Of a stretch of DNA of 35,608 nt, positions 7,521 through 15,242 are shown in pieces. Location: positions 1 through 35,608 of the forward strand of contig CAZFNL010000088.1 of the NCBI GenBank assembly GCA_964520615.1. Direction: 5' to 3'. Source of the DNA: JAMCUI01 sp964520615. Its GTDB lineage: Bacteria > Patescibacteriota > Microgenomatia > 2-02-FULL-39-11. The stretch's first letter is position 1. Each line of letters opens with the position of its first letter. A model generated the notes under the pieces. It saw nothing but the letters and a program-made list of their open reading frames with translations. It was not told where the DNA came from and ran no database searches. Position numbers and translations under genes: made by a program.

Positions 7521-8921
7521 TCAATCCTTTTTCAACATAAGGTAAATAATGCGTTGGGATTGTGATATAACTGTTTTTTCTCGGGTGGCAAAGTAGTGTC
7601 CAAATTCTTTCTCAAAATGTTCCTGGTCGTAGTCTGAAAATACGTCTTCCCTGTTTTGCAGAAGAAGTTTCACACGATTGTCTCCTTTGGGTACAAATTC
7701 AATAATCAGCGATTGGCAGATCCGGGAAAAAAAAGATGCCAGCCGGGAAAGTGGAATGTTGTGTGTCATAACCAGATGATGTACTAGCGCCAGAGCCATC
7801 ACCATGTCAGGGTGTGGACGGCCAGATATGAGTGGTTCTCTTTCAAGATTGGCCCATCCCAGGGGAGGCGTCGGGTTGGTGATATCTATCCAAAGCGGCA
7901 GTATATTTTTCTCATTATTTTTTTTCAAGAGAATGTAGTTTTTCTCCACAGCAGGATAGTCATAATCCATGGATATGGTATATATATCCATTTTGGAAGC
8001 TATCCTACTGAACATTCCGGCATTGGCGCCGATGTCCCACAATGTTTTGGGATGGATAGTCTTCAGATATTTTGCGACAATCTTTTTCTTCTTATCAAAT
8101 GCATCCTTATGATAACTGCCTTTGGTATCACCTTCATAATAATGGGACCAGGTGGACTTAATATCCTGCCATTTCATGTTTTTTATCGTACTCTCAAGAC
8201 TATCCAGTATTCCCAAAAGTGACTGTTTACCAAGAGATCTTCCGCCTTTTTCGGATAAGGGAGTACTTGAGTATTTTTTCTGGCTTCTGGCGTGAAGGCT
8301 AATATGCATAAAAAGGGATAGGTTTATCTTGGCTGAAAGAGGAAGCAGTTTGGCAGCAAGATCCAAAGGAATATTTCCCAAATAATCCTGAAGAAGCTTA
8401 GCCAAACGGAAATCTTTGTAAGCTACAACCGCAAGAGGAGACAGAAATTGTTCACAGAATTGTCTGTAAGCTAGCCATGGTTGACCTTCAACATATTTTT
8501 CAAAGGATAGAGTGTCTATAAAGATGGGTTTGCCGTCCGGGAGAAACTGGATATTAAAACTGGTAGCATCCTTAAGGCACATGCCAAAAGTTAAGGCTGT
8601 TTTTTGTACTGCAAGTGTGAGGAGGGCCGCATCTTTGAGCTCACTGAAACACCATTCATAAGGGTAGGAGATAAAAGGGATAACTTCTGGGGCGATAGTT
8701 TTGTATGCTGAGGGATTTTTTGACTGAATGTCTGTTTCCGTATGAGGGATAAGAAACTTCTTTTCAACAAGTCTTTGGTAAAGGCCTGATTGCATAAGAA
8801 GGTCATAATTTTCTTTATAGAAAAGATTTACCTGCCGGAAAATTTTTCCGTCCCTGGTATAGACGAAACCGCTTGGATCTTTAAATGAAGAGGTAATTGG
8901 AATCCAATTTTTATTGGCCAT
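7521..8921 (-). CDS. Two-part SAM-dependent methyltransferase of the NoeA-like kind
   Basis: 466 residues. The C-terminal ~200 residues are a class I methyltransferase: motif I DIGANAGMFS (296-305), an acidic strand end SMDYDYPAVE, and a late motif IIEFVPKGD. The N-terminal half has the family opening SFKDPSGFVYTRDGKIFRQV and a stretch, LKDATSFNIQF then IFIDTLSFE (116-140), that resembles a kinase catalytic loop and DFG-like motif; I infer a degenerate kinase-like fold only from this pattern. It overlaps the small upstream gene by 11 bases and touches the downstream phosphatase-like gene. The acceptor is unknown; a glycan or lipid-linked sugar is likely from context. Confidence 0.72.
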   Translation of the reverse strand: MANKNWIPITSSFKDPSGFVYTRDGKIFRQVNLFYKENYDLLMQSGLYQRLVEKKFLIPHTETDIQSKNPSAYKTIAPEVIPFISYPYEWCFSELKDAALLTLAVQKTALTFGMCLKDATSFNIQFLPDGKPIFIDTLSFEKYVEGQPWLAYRQFCEQFLSPLAVVAYKDFRLAKLLQDYLGNIPLDLAAKLLPLSAKINLSLFMHISLHARSQKKYSSTPLSEKGGRSLGKQSLLGILDSLESTIKNMKWQDIKSTWSHYYEGDTKGSYHKDAFDKKKKIVAKYLKTIHPKTLWDIGANAGMFSRIASKMDIYTISMDYDYPAVEKNYILLKKNNEKNILPLWIDITNPTPPLGWANLEREPLISGRPHPDMVMALALVHHLVMTHNIPLSRLASFFSRICQSLIIEFVPKGDNRVKLLLQNREDVFSDYDQEHFEKEFGHYFATREKTVISQSQRIIYLMLKKD

Positions 8922-9153
8922 CTTCGTTCTCTGTCATAATTTTTCCGGAAGATTTTCTTTTGAAGATATCCTTGAACTTTCTGACTCCTGATTTGAAAAA
9001 GAGAGATCCGCCAAGCACAGTGGCAATAACCAGCTGGAATATGTAGCTGCCTGTTCCGGGATCAAGATAAGCATAAGCCGGCTTGGGTACGACGATAAAA
9101 TAAAGAAGGAAGAAATAGATAAAGACTTTGGTTTTGGTTGACATGAATTTCAT
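8911..9153 (-). CDS. Small exported membrane protein with YLDPGTGSY motif
   Basis: 80 residues: a signal sequence (10-28) ending AYA, then YLDPGTGSYIFQ at 29-40, a second hydrophobic segment to ~55, and a basic tail. I know this YLDPGTGSY-type peptide as a recurrent small protein of unknown function placed beside methyltransferase and phosphatase-like genes. It overlaps the methyltransferase gene by 11 bases, so the two are surely co-expressed. An ATG at 9144 is an alternative start. It may be a scaffold or subunit for the enzymes downstream; that is inference. Confidence 0.75.
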   Translation of the reverse strand: MKFMSTKTKVFIYFFLLYFIVVPKPAYAYLDPGTGSYIFQLVIATVLGGSLFFKSGVRKFKDIFKRKSSGKIMTENEDGQ

Positions 9154-9335
9154 CTTTGCAGATACCTGAAACTTATATCAAAACTTGATTTGAAGGCGGG
9201 TAGCGGTTTTGATAACTGCTATATATTATAATAAATTTTCAAAAAAATAAACGGAGACTATTTTACTATCTGTTTGTAATTTATTATACACCTCAATAAA
9301 ATATCTAATTTACCTGATAAAAAGCTGAGGAAATG

Positions 9336-10271
9336 TCAGGTTTTTGAGAAATAGTCGTATACTGATCTGGACAATCTGGCGATGCGCTCTTGAGTCTCGT
9401 CCGGAGAATTGGTGTCTGTCATGATAACTATAACGTACTCACCTTTCGGGCTATAGACTATGCCTGCATCATGGGTGTACGTATCAATTTCTCCCGTCTT
9501 GTGTGCAATTGCCACATCGGGAGGTAGGTATTTGGGGATTTTTCCGTTGAGAGCCTGTTTTTTCAGTAAGTCGATCATTTTTTGAGTACTATCACTGTCA
9601 GCCAATTCTCCGCCATACAATTTCTCAAAAAACATGGCAATATCATAAGGGGTGGTGACTGGAGGTTCGCCCAGTTTTGATTCCATAAAGTTATTTTTCG
9701 TCAGATAAAGAGAGACTGATAAGAGAGTCAGTTTTTCAGATAAAAGAAGAGCGGCGTAGTTGTCCGATATTGTAATCATTTTATCCAAAGCGTCTCCTAC
9801 CGACATGGTGACAGTGCCCTCGGTCATTTCAGCATTATTTGGATCGATATCAAACTCATTGTTTAGTACCTGTACATCCTGGCTGAGAGTATCGTTTTCA
9901 CTAAGGAGGCCTTTTTGTATCTGGTCGTAAGTTTCGGCCATTACCCAAAGTTTATAAAGGCTGGCTGCGTCAAAGGAAGCATGCTCATTGTAAAAATAAT
10001 TTTCCCCCGTCTTTAAGTTCTGTATGACTATACCGTATGTGTCGGGGGCATCTCTCAGGGAGTTTTCCATTACATCTTTCAGGCTGGGGGTTAAAAGCGG
10101 AGTAGAGAGTAGAGGCGGGGACAGTGAAACTTCTTGGGTAGGAGTAGGAAGTATGACGACCGCAGAATTTTCTTTAGCAGAGCTCTTTTCGGTGAGTTTC
10201 AGATAGACGGGTATAGCAAAAATGGCCAGAGCAATAATGAAGGCGGAGAATTTAGAAATTTTTGCAAACAT
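9336..10271 (-). CDS. Class A beta-lactamase-like serine hydrolase
   Basis: 311 residues. An N-terminal membrane segment (9-25) and a Pro/Ser/Thr-rich linker (40-62) precede a class A beta-lactamase/transpeptidase-like domain. Active-site motifs are all present: SxxK as Ser104-Leu-Tyr-Lys107, SDN at 169-171, and KTG at 258-260 followed by EID. The region before TTPYDIAMF, where the omega-loop glutamate should lie, is shortened, so deacylation and true lactamase activity are uncertain; a carboxypeptidase or regulatory hydrolase role is possible. The gene stands alone, 182 bases from the YLDPGTGSY gene and 258 bases from the glutaredoxin gene. Confidence 0.82.
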   Translation of the reverse strand: MFAKISKFSAFIIALAIFAIPVYLKLTEKSSAKENSAVVILPTPTQEVSLSPPLLSTPLLTPSLKDVMENSLRDAPDTYGIVIQNLKTGENYFYNEHASFDAASLYKLWVMAETYDQIQKGLLSENDTLSQDVQVLNNEFDIDPNNAEMTEGTVTMSVGDALDKMITISDNYAALLLSEKLTLLSVSLYLTKNNFMESKLGEPPVTTPYDIAMFFEKLYGGELADSDSTQKMIDLLKKQALNGKIPKYLPPDVAIAHKTGEIDTYTHDAGIVYSPKGEYVIVIMTDTNSPDETQERIARLSRSVYDYFSKT

Positions 10272-10529
10272 TACTGCAATAATTGAAGATTTTTTATCAG
10301 TGATATCCGTATGTTTAGTTTTCGGTTATTTTCCTATCATACAAAAATTTCCGGCTTTTTGTAATGACAAGAAGAAATATAAACTGCGATGGATAGAAAA
10401 TAAAGAAGGGATTGTGGGTAAGGCTAAGTATATCGTACATCTTATACCGGCTTTGCCGGAAATACTCTGACATATACCAAAAAAATACCCCTTTTGCCTG
10501 AAAAACTGCTTAGAAAGAAACCTTCGGTT

Positions 10530-11156
10530 TTATTCCCTGACATCCAGAATTTGTGCAAGCTTTGGTTTGTCAAAACCGATTATATACTCCGGTTCCATAT
10601 CCTCGTATTGTATCTCGGTTACCGGCACACCCATTTGTCCGGTTTTTTTGACCATCTCTTCAGCCGCCTGCTGGTTGAGGTCAACATGGATTACTTCATG
10701 GTTCACTTTATTTCTTTCAAGCCAGGCCTGTTCCATCTTGCAGTAAGGGCAGGTCATAGTGGAGTAGAGGCGCACTTTTTGCGGTTTTGATTCTTCTACC
10801 CCCGCAGACTCGTTTATAAGATCTTTAATTTTCACCTCGGCTTGGGATGCCAGCTGGGAGATCTTGTCGTTTTGCGCCAAAGCTTTTATCACGGCAGGTT
10901 GTCCCGTACCTGCAAGGACATTTTTATCCTTTTGGAAGACAGATATGGCACAAGGTAAAAACCCTAAAAGATTATGGTTTTCCGCGATAATCATCTTTAT
11001 CCACTCGGGTCTACAAATAAGGATCATCTTACCAATTTTGTCCGGCAGGTCGGCTTCACCTAGAATTTTCCAGCCGTCCTCTTTGGCTTTTTGTATAATG
11101 TTGTCTATGGTTTTGTCCAGGGAATATTTGCTTTTTCTGAAATATGCTATGTTCAT
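10530..11156 (-). CDS. DUF302-glutaredoxin fusion protein
   Basis: 208 residues. Residues ~1-110 resemble the DUF302 domain (YSLDKTIDNIIQKAKEDGW, then a conserved basic/hydrophobic core). Residues ~127-205 form a glutaredoxin: YSTMTCPYCKMEQAWL with the redox pair Cys136/Cys139, the cis-Pro in MGVPVTE (~178), and GFDKPKLAQIL at the end. Cytosolic, no signal. It lies 36 bases downstream of an ArsR-type regulator and is very probably co-transcribed with it, which suggests induction by thiol stress, metal(loid) or sulfur species. The fusion may let the DUF302 part deliver a substrate to the thiol-disulfide domain (inference). Confidence 0.82.
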   Translation of the reverse strand: MNIAYFRKSKYSLDKTIDNIIQKAKEDGWKILGEADLPDKIGKMILICRPEWIKMIIAENHNLLGFLPCAISVFQKDKNVLAGTGQPAVIKALAQNDKISQLASQAEVKIKDLINESAGVEESKPQKVRLYSTMTCPYCKMEQAWLERNKVNHEVIHVDLNQQAAEEMVKKTGQMGVPVTEIQYEDMEPEYIIGFDKPKLAQILDVRE

Positions 11157-11192
11157 AAATTTACCTCCTAAATGCTTTTATAACTTTATAAA

Positions 11193-11480
11193 TTAATTGC
11201 CCCGTCTTATTATTTTGTTTTTGCTAACAACAAAGTTCTGTATCATTTCCGCAAGCTTTGCCGCTTTTCTATTGGTAAGAGAATAGTAAACATATTTACC
11301 TTCTTTTTCGTCTTTCACCAATCCGGATTTTTTCAGTTTCAACAAATGTTGGGAGATTGCAGATTGTGACATGCCGCAGTTTCGTATCAATTCCTGGACA
11401 TTTTTACTGCGGCCGGAAAGGCATCTGATAAGTTTGAGTCTTACCGGATTGCAGATTGCCGAAATTACCGAATATTTCAC
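11193..11480 (-). CDS. ArsR/SmtB-family transcriptional regulator
   Basis: 95-residue winged-helix repressor. The recognition part reads MSQSAISQHLLKLKKSGLV and the wing EKEGKYVYYSLT, typical of ArsR. Cysteines are at positions 10, 20 and 35, outside the classical CVC metal motif, so a redox or persulfide sensor is as likely as a metal sensor. The start is GTG (11480); the promoter -10 box lies 7 bases before it, so the transcript is probably leaderless. A perfect operator palindrome overlaps the promoter, pointing to autoregulation of this gene and the glutaredoxin fusion downstream. Confidence 0.87.
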   Translation of the reverse strand: MKYSVISAICNPVRLKLIRCLSGRSKNVQELIRNCGMSQSAISQHLLKLKKSGLVKDEKEGKYVYYSLTNRKAAKLAEMIQNFVVSKNKIIRRGN

Positions 11481-11486
11481 AATAAT

Positions 11487-11516
11487 ATATTAGCATTAGC
11501 TAATATGTATTGTCAA
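11487..11516 (-). promoter_or_regulatory. Promoter of arsR-like gene (leaderless)
   Basis: On the minus strand the -35 box is TTGACA (11516-11511) and the -10 box TAATAT (11492-11487), 18 bases apart. Transcription would begin at about 11480, the first base of the GTG start codon. Confidence 0.7.
11488..11505. promoter_or_regulatory. Operator palindrome of the ArsR-type regulator
   Basis: TATTAGC (11488-11494) and GCTAATA (11499-11505) are perfect 7-base arms around ATTA. The site covers the -10 region and most of the promoter spacer, the usual place for an ArsR-family operator. Confidence 0.7.
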
Positions 11517-11551
11517 CTAGAAAATTTGTGGCTGTTTTGGTGTTTAACAAA

Positions 11552-11667
11552 ATTTTACCAGCCATGCCAGGGTCCTGCCCCGCATTATCCCTCCCGCCAG
11601 TGCTCGTCTCCGATTGTCGACTGCGTGCTGTCGGGATCCCTTCCATGCGTGTCACCCTTACCTTTTG
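11552..11667. repeat. Repeat with conserved ends and variable interior, copy 1
   Basis: Left end 11552-11579 (ATTTTACCA..CCATGCCAGG..CTGCC) matches 13284-13311 in 27 of 28 bases. Right end GTCACCCTTACCTTTTG (11651-11667) is identical to 13444-13460. The interior is different in the two copies. This copy lacks the perfect outer inverted repeats of copy 2. It lies between the arsR promoter and the glycosyltransferase gene; 11668-11758 shows no clear promoter. Confidence 0.75.
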
Positions 11668-11758
11668 TCGATTTCTGAACGAGTATAAAGATTTGGGATT
11701 ATTCTGGAAATTTTTTAAAAATTATTTTCTGTACTTAATTTTCGGATTTTCTTATGAT

Positions 11759-13255
11759 ATGAATAAAACCAGCATGAAGAAATTATTGGCGGCATTTAAC
11801 CGGCATATATATCTTTGGGGAGCAATTTTTTTCCTTGTGGTAAATCTATTCCAGCTGACGAGCATGCCTATATTTAACGATGAGGGAATCTATCTCCATT
11901 GGGGCCGTGAATTTTATCAGGGTTTAGGCAAAGGGTATCCTCTTATGGTGGCGGTCGATGGCAAACAGACAGGAGTCCCTTTAGTATATGGACTGCTGCA
12001 GTTTCTACCAATTGATCCTCTCTTATCTGTCCGTCTTTTTAGCGTAGCCGTATCGCTTGTTACATTTTTGGCCATCCTTGCTGTTTATAAAAAAGTCAGC
12101 GGGGGAAGACAGGATATCTTTTTGGTTCTTTTGCTGACGTTCAGCCCCTATCTTCTTTTTTTTGACCGGATGGCCATCCCAGATGGATTGATTGCGGCAT
12201 GTTATACGTTGTCTGTTTTCATATCTCTCTCTTTATTTGAAAAACCGCAGATTATAAAGGGGTTGGCACTGGGTGCGGCAATTGCCCTGGGATGGTGGTT
12301 TAAGTCAACAATACTTATCATACTACCGCCATTTCTTATCCTCCTGGTTTTGAGATTCAGGAAGAAAGATTTTTCTTCCGGGAGACTTATTGCGGCAATT
12401 CTGGCAGGAGCGATGATTTTTCTTCTTATGGTTGCTCCCATAATTTTCCATCCCGATTACCAGAGAATGGCATTTTCAGAATCCGGCAGGATTTATTCAT
12501 TACCTGAAGTATTGCGCCAGGCGCCAAAACTTTTTACCGACAAAGCACCGCTTTATACCGCCTGGTTTGCCGATTACGCGACGCCTTTAGTCTTTCTGGC
12601 ATTTCTTTTGGGTCTTTTTTGCCTGAAAAATAAGAAAGGCTACCGGCCTCTTTTTGTATTTCTGGCGGTGCCTATTCTTGCAGAAATATTTTTGGTCAAG
12701 ATATTTTCTGCCAGATATATCGTTTATGTCCTGCCTCTTTTTCTTCTTTTCTCCTATGAGGGTTTCTCTTTTATAAAACAAAAAAGTTGGAAGTATGTAT
12801 TTTTATTTGCGACTCTCCTTTCGTCCATGTCAATAAGCCTTCTCCTTATTGTTTATCCTGGGCAGTTTTACCGGTTGATGGAAAAATTTCCTAAAGGCCG
12901 TGAAGATCTTTACCAGTATTTTGACGGATGGACCTCAGGTTATGGGATCAAAGAGGCGGCTGACTGGATAACAAAAGATGCGGGAGAAAAACTCAGTGTG
13001 GTTTTTGTCCGGGATGACAGCGGTAATCCAGAGGATGCGATGTATGTCTTCCTGCGGCGGGATAATATAAAGGTTTTCCCCATAAATCTTTTGGGTTATT
13101 TTGCCAGGCAAAAGGATATCAGGCTTTATTTTGTCTCAAGGGGCGTGCAAACGGCGGGGTTGGAAAAATATACGCGCCTATTAAAAAGGTACAATAAACC
13201 CTTTGGGAATGAATATATAGGTATATATAATATAGCGATTCCTTCTCCTTCCTAA
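11759..13255 (+). CDS. GT39-family (PMT/ArnT-like) membrane glycosyltransferase
   Basis: 498 residues with about 10-12 membrane helices. The first outer loop carries NDEGIYLHWGREF, the Asp-Glu pair being the catalytic/metal site of GT-C enzymes that use polyprenyl-phosphate sugars. FDRMAIPDGLIAACYTLSVF is a second family region. A soluble C-terminal part (~400-498) follows. ATG 11759 begins MNKTSMKKLLAAF right before the first helix; the open frame continues upstream only through the repeat at 11552-11667. It probably glycosylates surface proteins or lipids. It stands alone, bracketed by two direct copies of the repeat, which hints at cassette-like acquisition. Confidence 0.82.
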   Translation: MNKTSMKKLLAAFNRHIYLWGAIFFLVVNLFQLTSMPIFNDEGIYLHWGREFYQGLGKGYPLMVAVDGKQTGVPLVYGLLQFLPIDPLLSVRLFSVAVSLVTFLAILAVYKKVSGGRQDIFLVLLLTFSPYLLFFDRMAIPDGLIAACYTLSVFISLSLFEKPQIIKGLALGAAIALGWWFKSTILIILPPFLILLVLRFRKKDFSSGRLIAAILAGAMIFLLMVAPIIFHPDYQRMAFSESGRIYSLPEVLRQAPKLFTDKAPLYTAWFADYATPLVFLAFLLGLFCLKNKKGYRPLFVFLAVPILAEIFLVKIFSARYIVYVLPLFLLFSYEGFSFIKQKSWKYVFLFATLLSSMSISLLLIVYPGQFYRLMEKFPKGREDLYQYFDGWTSGYGIKEAADWITKDAGEKLSVVFVRDDSGNPEDAMYVFLRRDNIKVFPINLLGYFARQKDIRLYFVSRGVQTAGLEKYTRLLKRYNKPFGNEYIGIYNIAIPSPS

Positions 13256-13258
13256 AAG

Positions 13259-13480
13259 AGTAATCGTTCAGAAGTTTCCAAAGATTTTACCAACCATGCC
13301 AGGGTCCTGCCGCGCGCCACCCTTCTGTTGTGTCTGGTTTGAAGAGATGGAGCTCTTAATATGATATTAAGTCATAGCATTATTCCGATTAACACATGAC
13401 GATTCAAGTACTAAACGCCACACCAGAAAGATACCTGGCTTGCGTCACCCTTACCTTTTGCCTAATCGTGAACGATTACT
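13259..13480. mobile_element. 222-base element with perfect 12-base terminal inverted repeats (MITE-like; repeat copy 2)
   Basis: The ends AGTAATCGTTCA (13259-13270) and TGAACGATTACT (13469-13480) are exact inverted repeats. Near the middle CTTAATAT (13355-13362) and ATATTAAG (13364-13371) form another palindrome. Inside are the two conserved blocks shared with 11552-11667. No ORF of note is present. It starts 3 bases after the glycosyltransferase stop and ends 10 bases before the tuf -35 box. No target-site duplication was obvious. Small non-autonomous element is the best label; a structured terminator is an alternative. Confidence 0.6.
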
Positions 13481-13490
13481 AAAAAGACCC

Positions 13491-13519
13491 TTGCACGATA
13501 AAAAAGCTTAGTGTATAAT
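13491..13519 (+). promoter_or_regulatory. Promoter of tuf and the ribosomal superoperon
   Basis: TTGCAC (13491-13496) and consensus TATAAT (13514-13519) with a 17-base spacer. Transcription would start near 13526, giving a leader of about 59 bases that ends in a strong AAGGAGG ribosome-binding site before tuf. Confidence 0.85.
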
Positions 13520-13584
13520 TTCGCTACCCCAAATAATTTGGGAATATTTTTATTTTGTTATAAACATCTAAGGAGGAAGCATTT

Positions 13585-14769
13585 ATGGCTACAGGAGTTT
13601 TTCAGAGAAGTAAACCCCATCTTAATATCGGGACTATCGGTCACGTTGATCACGGTAAGACTACACTCACTTCGGCAATTACACATGTGTTGGCCCAAAA
13701 AGGTATGGCCAAAGCTTTGAAATACGAAGAAATAGATAATGCTCCTGAAGAAAAAGCCAGAGGTGTCACAATAAATATTCACCACTCCGAATATGAAACA
13801 GCCAAACGCCACTATGCACATATCGATGCCCCCGGACATGCAGATTACATAAAAAACATGATCACCGGCGCAGCCCAAATGGACGGCGCCATTTTGGTGG
13901 TCTCTGCTCCTGATGGTCCGATGCCCCAGACAAGAGAGCACATACTTTTAGCACAACAGGTAAACGTGCCGGCAATTGTTGTCTTTCTCAATAAGATCGA
14001 CATGGTATCTGATAAGGAACTTTTGGATCTGGTAGAGATGGAAGTCCGAGAGCTTTTGACCAAATACAAATTCCCGGGAGACAAGGTCAAAATTATAAGA
14101 GGCAGCGCACTCAAGGCTCTGCAGGGAGATCCGGAAGCTGTCAAGGCAATTGAAGAGCTGTTGGATGCAGTTGATAGTGAAATCCCAACACCGGTGCGTG
14201 ATACGGAAAAACCGTTCCTTATGCCTATTGAAGATGTTTTCTCAATCAAGGGACGAGGGACAGTTGTTACCGGACGCGTGGAAAGAGGAAAGATAAAAGT
14301 CAACGAAGAAATAGAGATAGTCGGTATAAAGGCTACGCAAAAGACAGTTATCACAGGAGTCGAAATGTTCAGGAAAACCCTGGATGAAGCAATGGCTGGA
14401 GACAATGTCGGCCTTCTGCTTCGTGGTGTCGAGAAAAACCAGGTGGAGCGCGGACAGGTAGTAGCCAAGCCTGGCAGTATCACCCCTCATACAGAATTTG
14501 AGGCTGAGATTTATGTCCTGACTAAAGAAGAGGGAGGAAGGCATACGCCTTTCTTCACCGGATACAGACCGCAGTTTTATGTAAAAACTACTGATATTAC
14601 CGGAGAGATTACCCTTCCCAAGGGTGTAGAGATGGTGATGCCAGGAGACAGTATCAAGATGACGGCAAAACTCATTGTGCCTGTTGCTCTTGAGGAAGGC
14701 CAGAGATTTGCGGTGAGAGAAGGCGGACATACAGTAGGTGCGGGAGTAGTAACAAAAATACTAAAGTAA
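13585..14769 (+). CDS. tuf: Elongation factor Tu
   Basis: 394-residue GTPase that brings aminoacyl-tRNA to the ribosome. GTP-binding motifs: GHVDHGKT (19-26), RGVTIN (59-64), DAPGHADY (81-88) and NKID (136-139); domains 2 and 3 follow at full length. AAGGAGG lies 9 bases before the ATG. It is the first gene of the superoperon and is followed by rpsJ after 21 bases, the order left by fusion of the str and S10 operons. Confidence 0.98.
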   Translation: MATGVFQRSKPHLNIGTIGHVDHGKTTLTSAITHVLAQKGMAKALKYEEIDNAPEEKARGVTINIHHSEYETAKRHYAHIDAPGHADYIKNMITGAAQMDGAILVVSAPDGPMPQTREHILLAQQVNVPAIVVFLNKIDMVSDKELLDLVEMEVRELLTKYKFPGDKVKIIRGSALKALQGDPEAVKAIEELLDAVDSEIPTPVRDTEKPFLMPIEDVFSIKGRGTVVTGRVERGKIKVNEEIEIVGIKATQKTVITGVEMFRKTLDEAMAGDNVGLLLRGVEKNQVERGQVVAKPGSITPHTEFEAEIYVLTKEEGGRHTPFFTGYRPQFYVKTTDITGEITLPKGVEMVMPGDSIKMTAKLIVPVALEEGQRFAVREGGHTVGAGVVTKILK

Positions 14770-14790
14770 AGAAGTTTTAACAATAAGAAA

Positions 14791-15099
14791 ATGCCGAAGG
14801 GACGAATTCGCGTACGTTTAAAAGCTTATGATGGCAGAATCATTGACGATTCATGCCAAAAGATACTGGATACGGCCGTAAGGACCGGTGCCCGGGTAGT
14901 GGGACCAATACCTCTGCCGACTGAGAAACAGCATTTTTCCGTCCCTACATCTCCGTTTACCGATAAAGATAGCCGGAATGCGTTTATGATAAAGATACAT
15001 AAACGCCTTATCGATATCATCGAACCTACGGACAAGACTATTGACTCTTTAATGCATCTGGAACTGCCAGCGGGCGTGGACATAGAAGTAAAGATGTGA
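14791..15099 (+). CDS. rpsJ: Ribosomal protein S10
   Basis: 102-residue small-subunit head protein, full length, with IRVRLKAYDGRIIDDSCQKI at the N-terminus and the loop region VGPIPLPTEKQHFSVPTSPF. It follows tuf by 21 bases. Its last 31 coding bases plus four after the stop recur 76 bases downstream (15145-15179). A separate promoter and a terminator lie between it and rplC, so tuf-rpsJ may form its own unit with regulated read-through. Confidence 0.97.
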   Translation: MPKGRIRVRLKAYDGRIIDDSCQKILDTAVRTGARVVGPIPLPTEKQHFSVPTSPFTDKDSRNAFMIKIHKRLIDIIEPTDKTIDSLMHLELPAGVDIEVKM

Positions 15100-15144
15100 A
15101 AGTAGAGTTGGACTTTGGATAGGGAGAATGTTTTGTAATTCAAG

Positions 15145-15179
15145 AGCGGGCGCGGACATAGAAGTAAAGATGTGAAAGT
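15145..15179 (+). repeat. Duplicated 3' end of rpsJ
   Basis: Matches 15069-15103 (end of rpsJ including the TGA) in 34 of 35 bases, displaced by 76 bases. The single change, T to C, would turn Val into Ala in the S10 tail. The 41 bases between the copies are unrelated to rpsJ. No start codon or ribosome-binding site precedes it, so it is a remnant, not a gene. Confidence 0.9.
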
Positions 15180-15207
15180 TCCAAAATGTCAGACGGGTTG
15201 ATTTGAT

Positions 15208-15236
15208 TTGATATATCAGACTTAAATCTGTATAAT
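15208..15236 (+). promoter_or_regulatory. Internal promoter before rplC
   Basis: TTGATA (15208-15213) and TATAAT (15231-15236) with a 17-base spacer. The predicted start near 15243 gives a leader of about 107 bases before rplC that contains a strong intrinsic terminator. Confidence 0.7.
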
Positions 15237-15242
15237 TGTAAA

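Noticed and set aside
10447..10459. CCGGC-TTT-GCCGG hairpin as terminator of the glutaredoxin gene
   Set aside because: No T-run follows on either strand; a second weak hairpin at 10518-10530 overlaps the stop codon. Neither is convincing.
10222..10470. 82-codon plus-strand ORF upstream of the beta-lactamase-like gene
   Set aside because: Overlaps the start of that gene antisense and has no start signal or recognisable pattern; 10272-10529 otherwise holds only small hairpins.
11510..11758. 83-codon upstream extension of the GT39 gene
   Set aside because: It crosses the repeat at 11552-11667 and lacks protein-like pattern; the membrane protein starts cleanly at ATG 11759.
13558..14783. Long antisense ORFs across tuf
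   Set aside because: Shadows of the codon structure of tuf; no family pattern.
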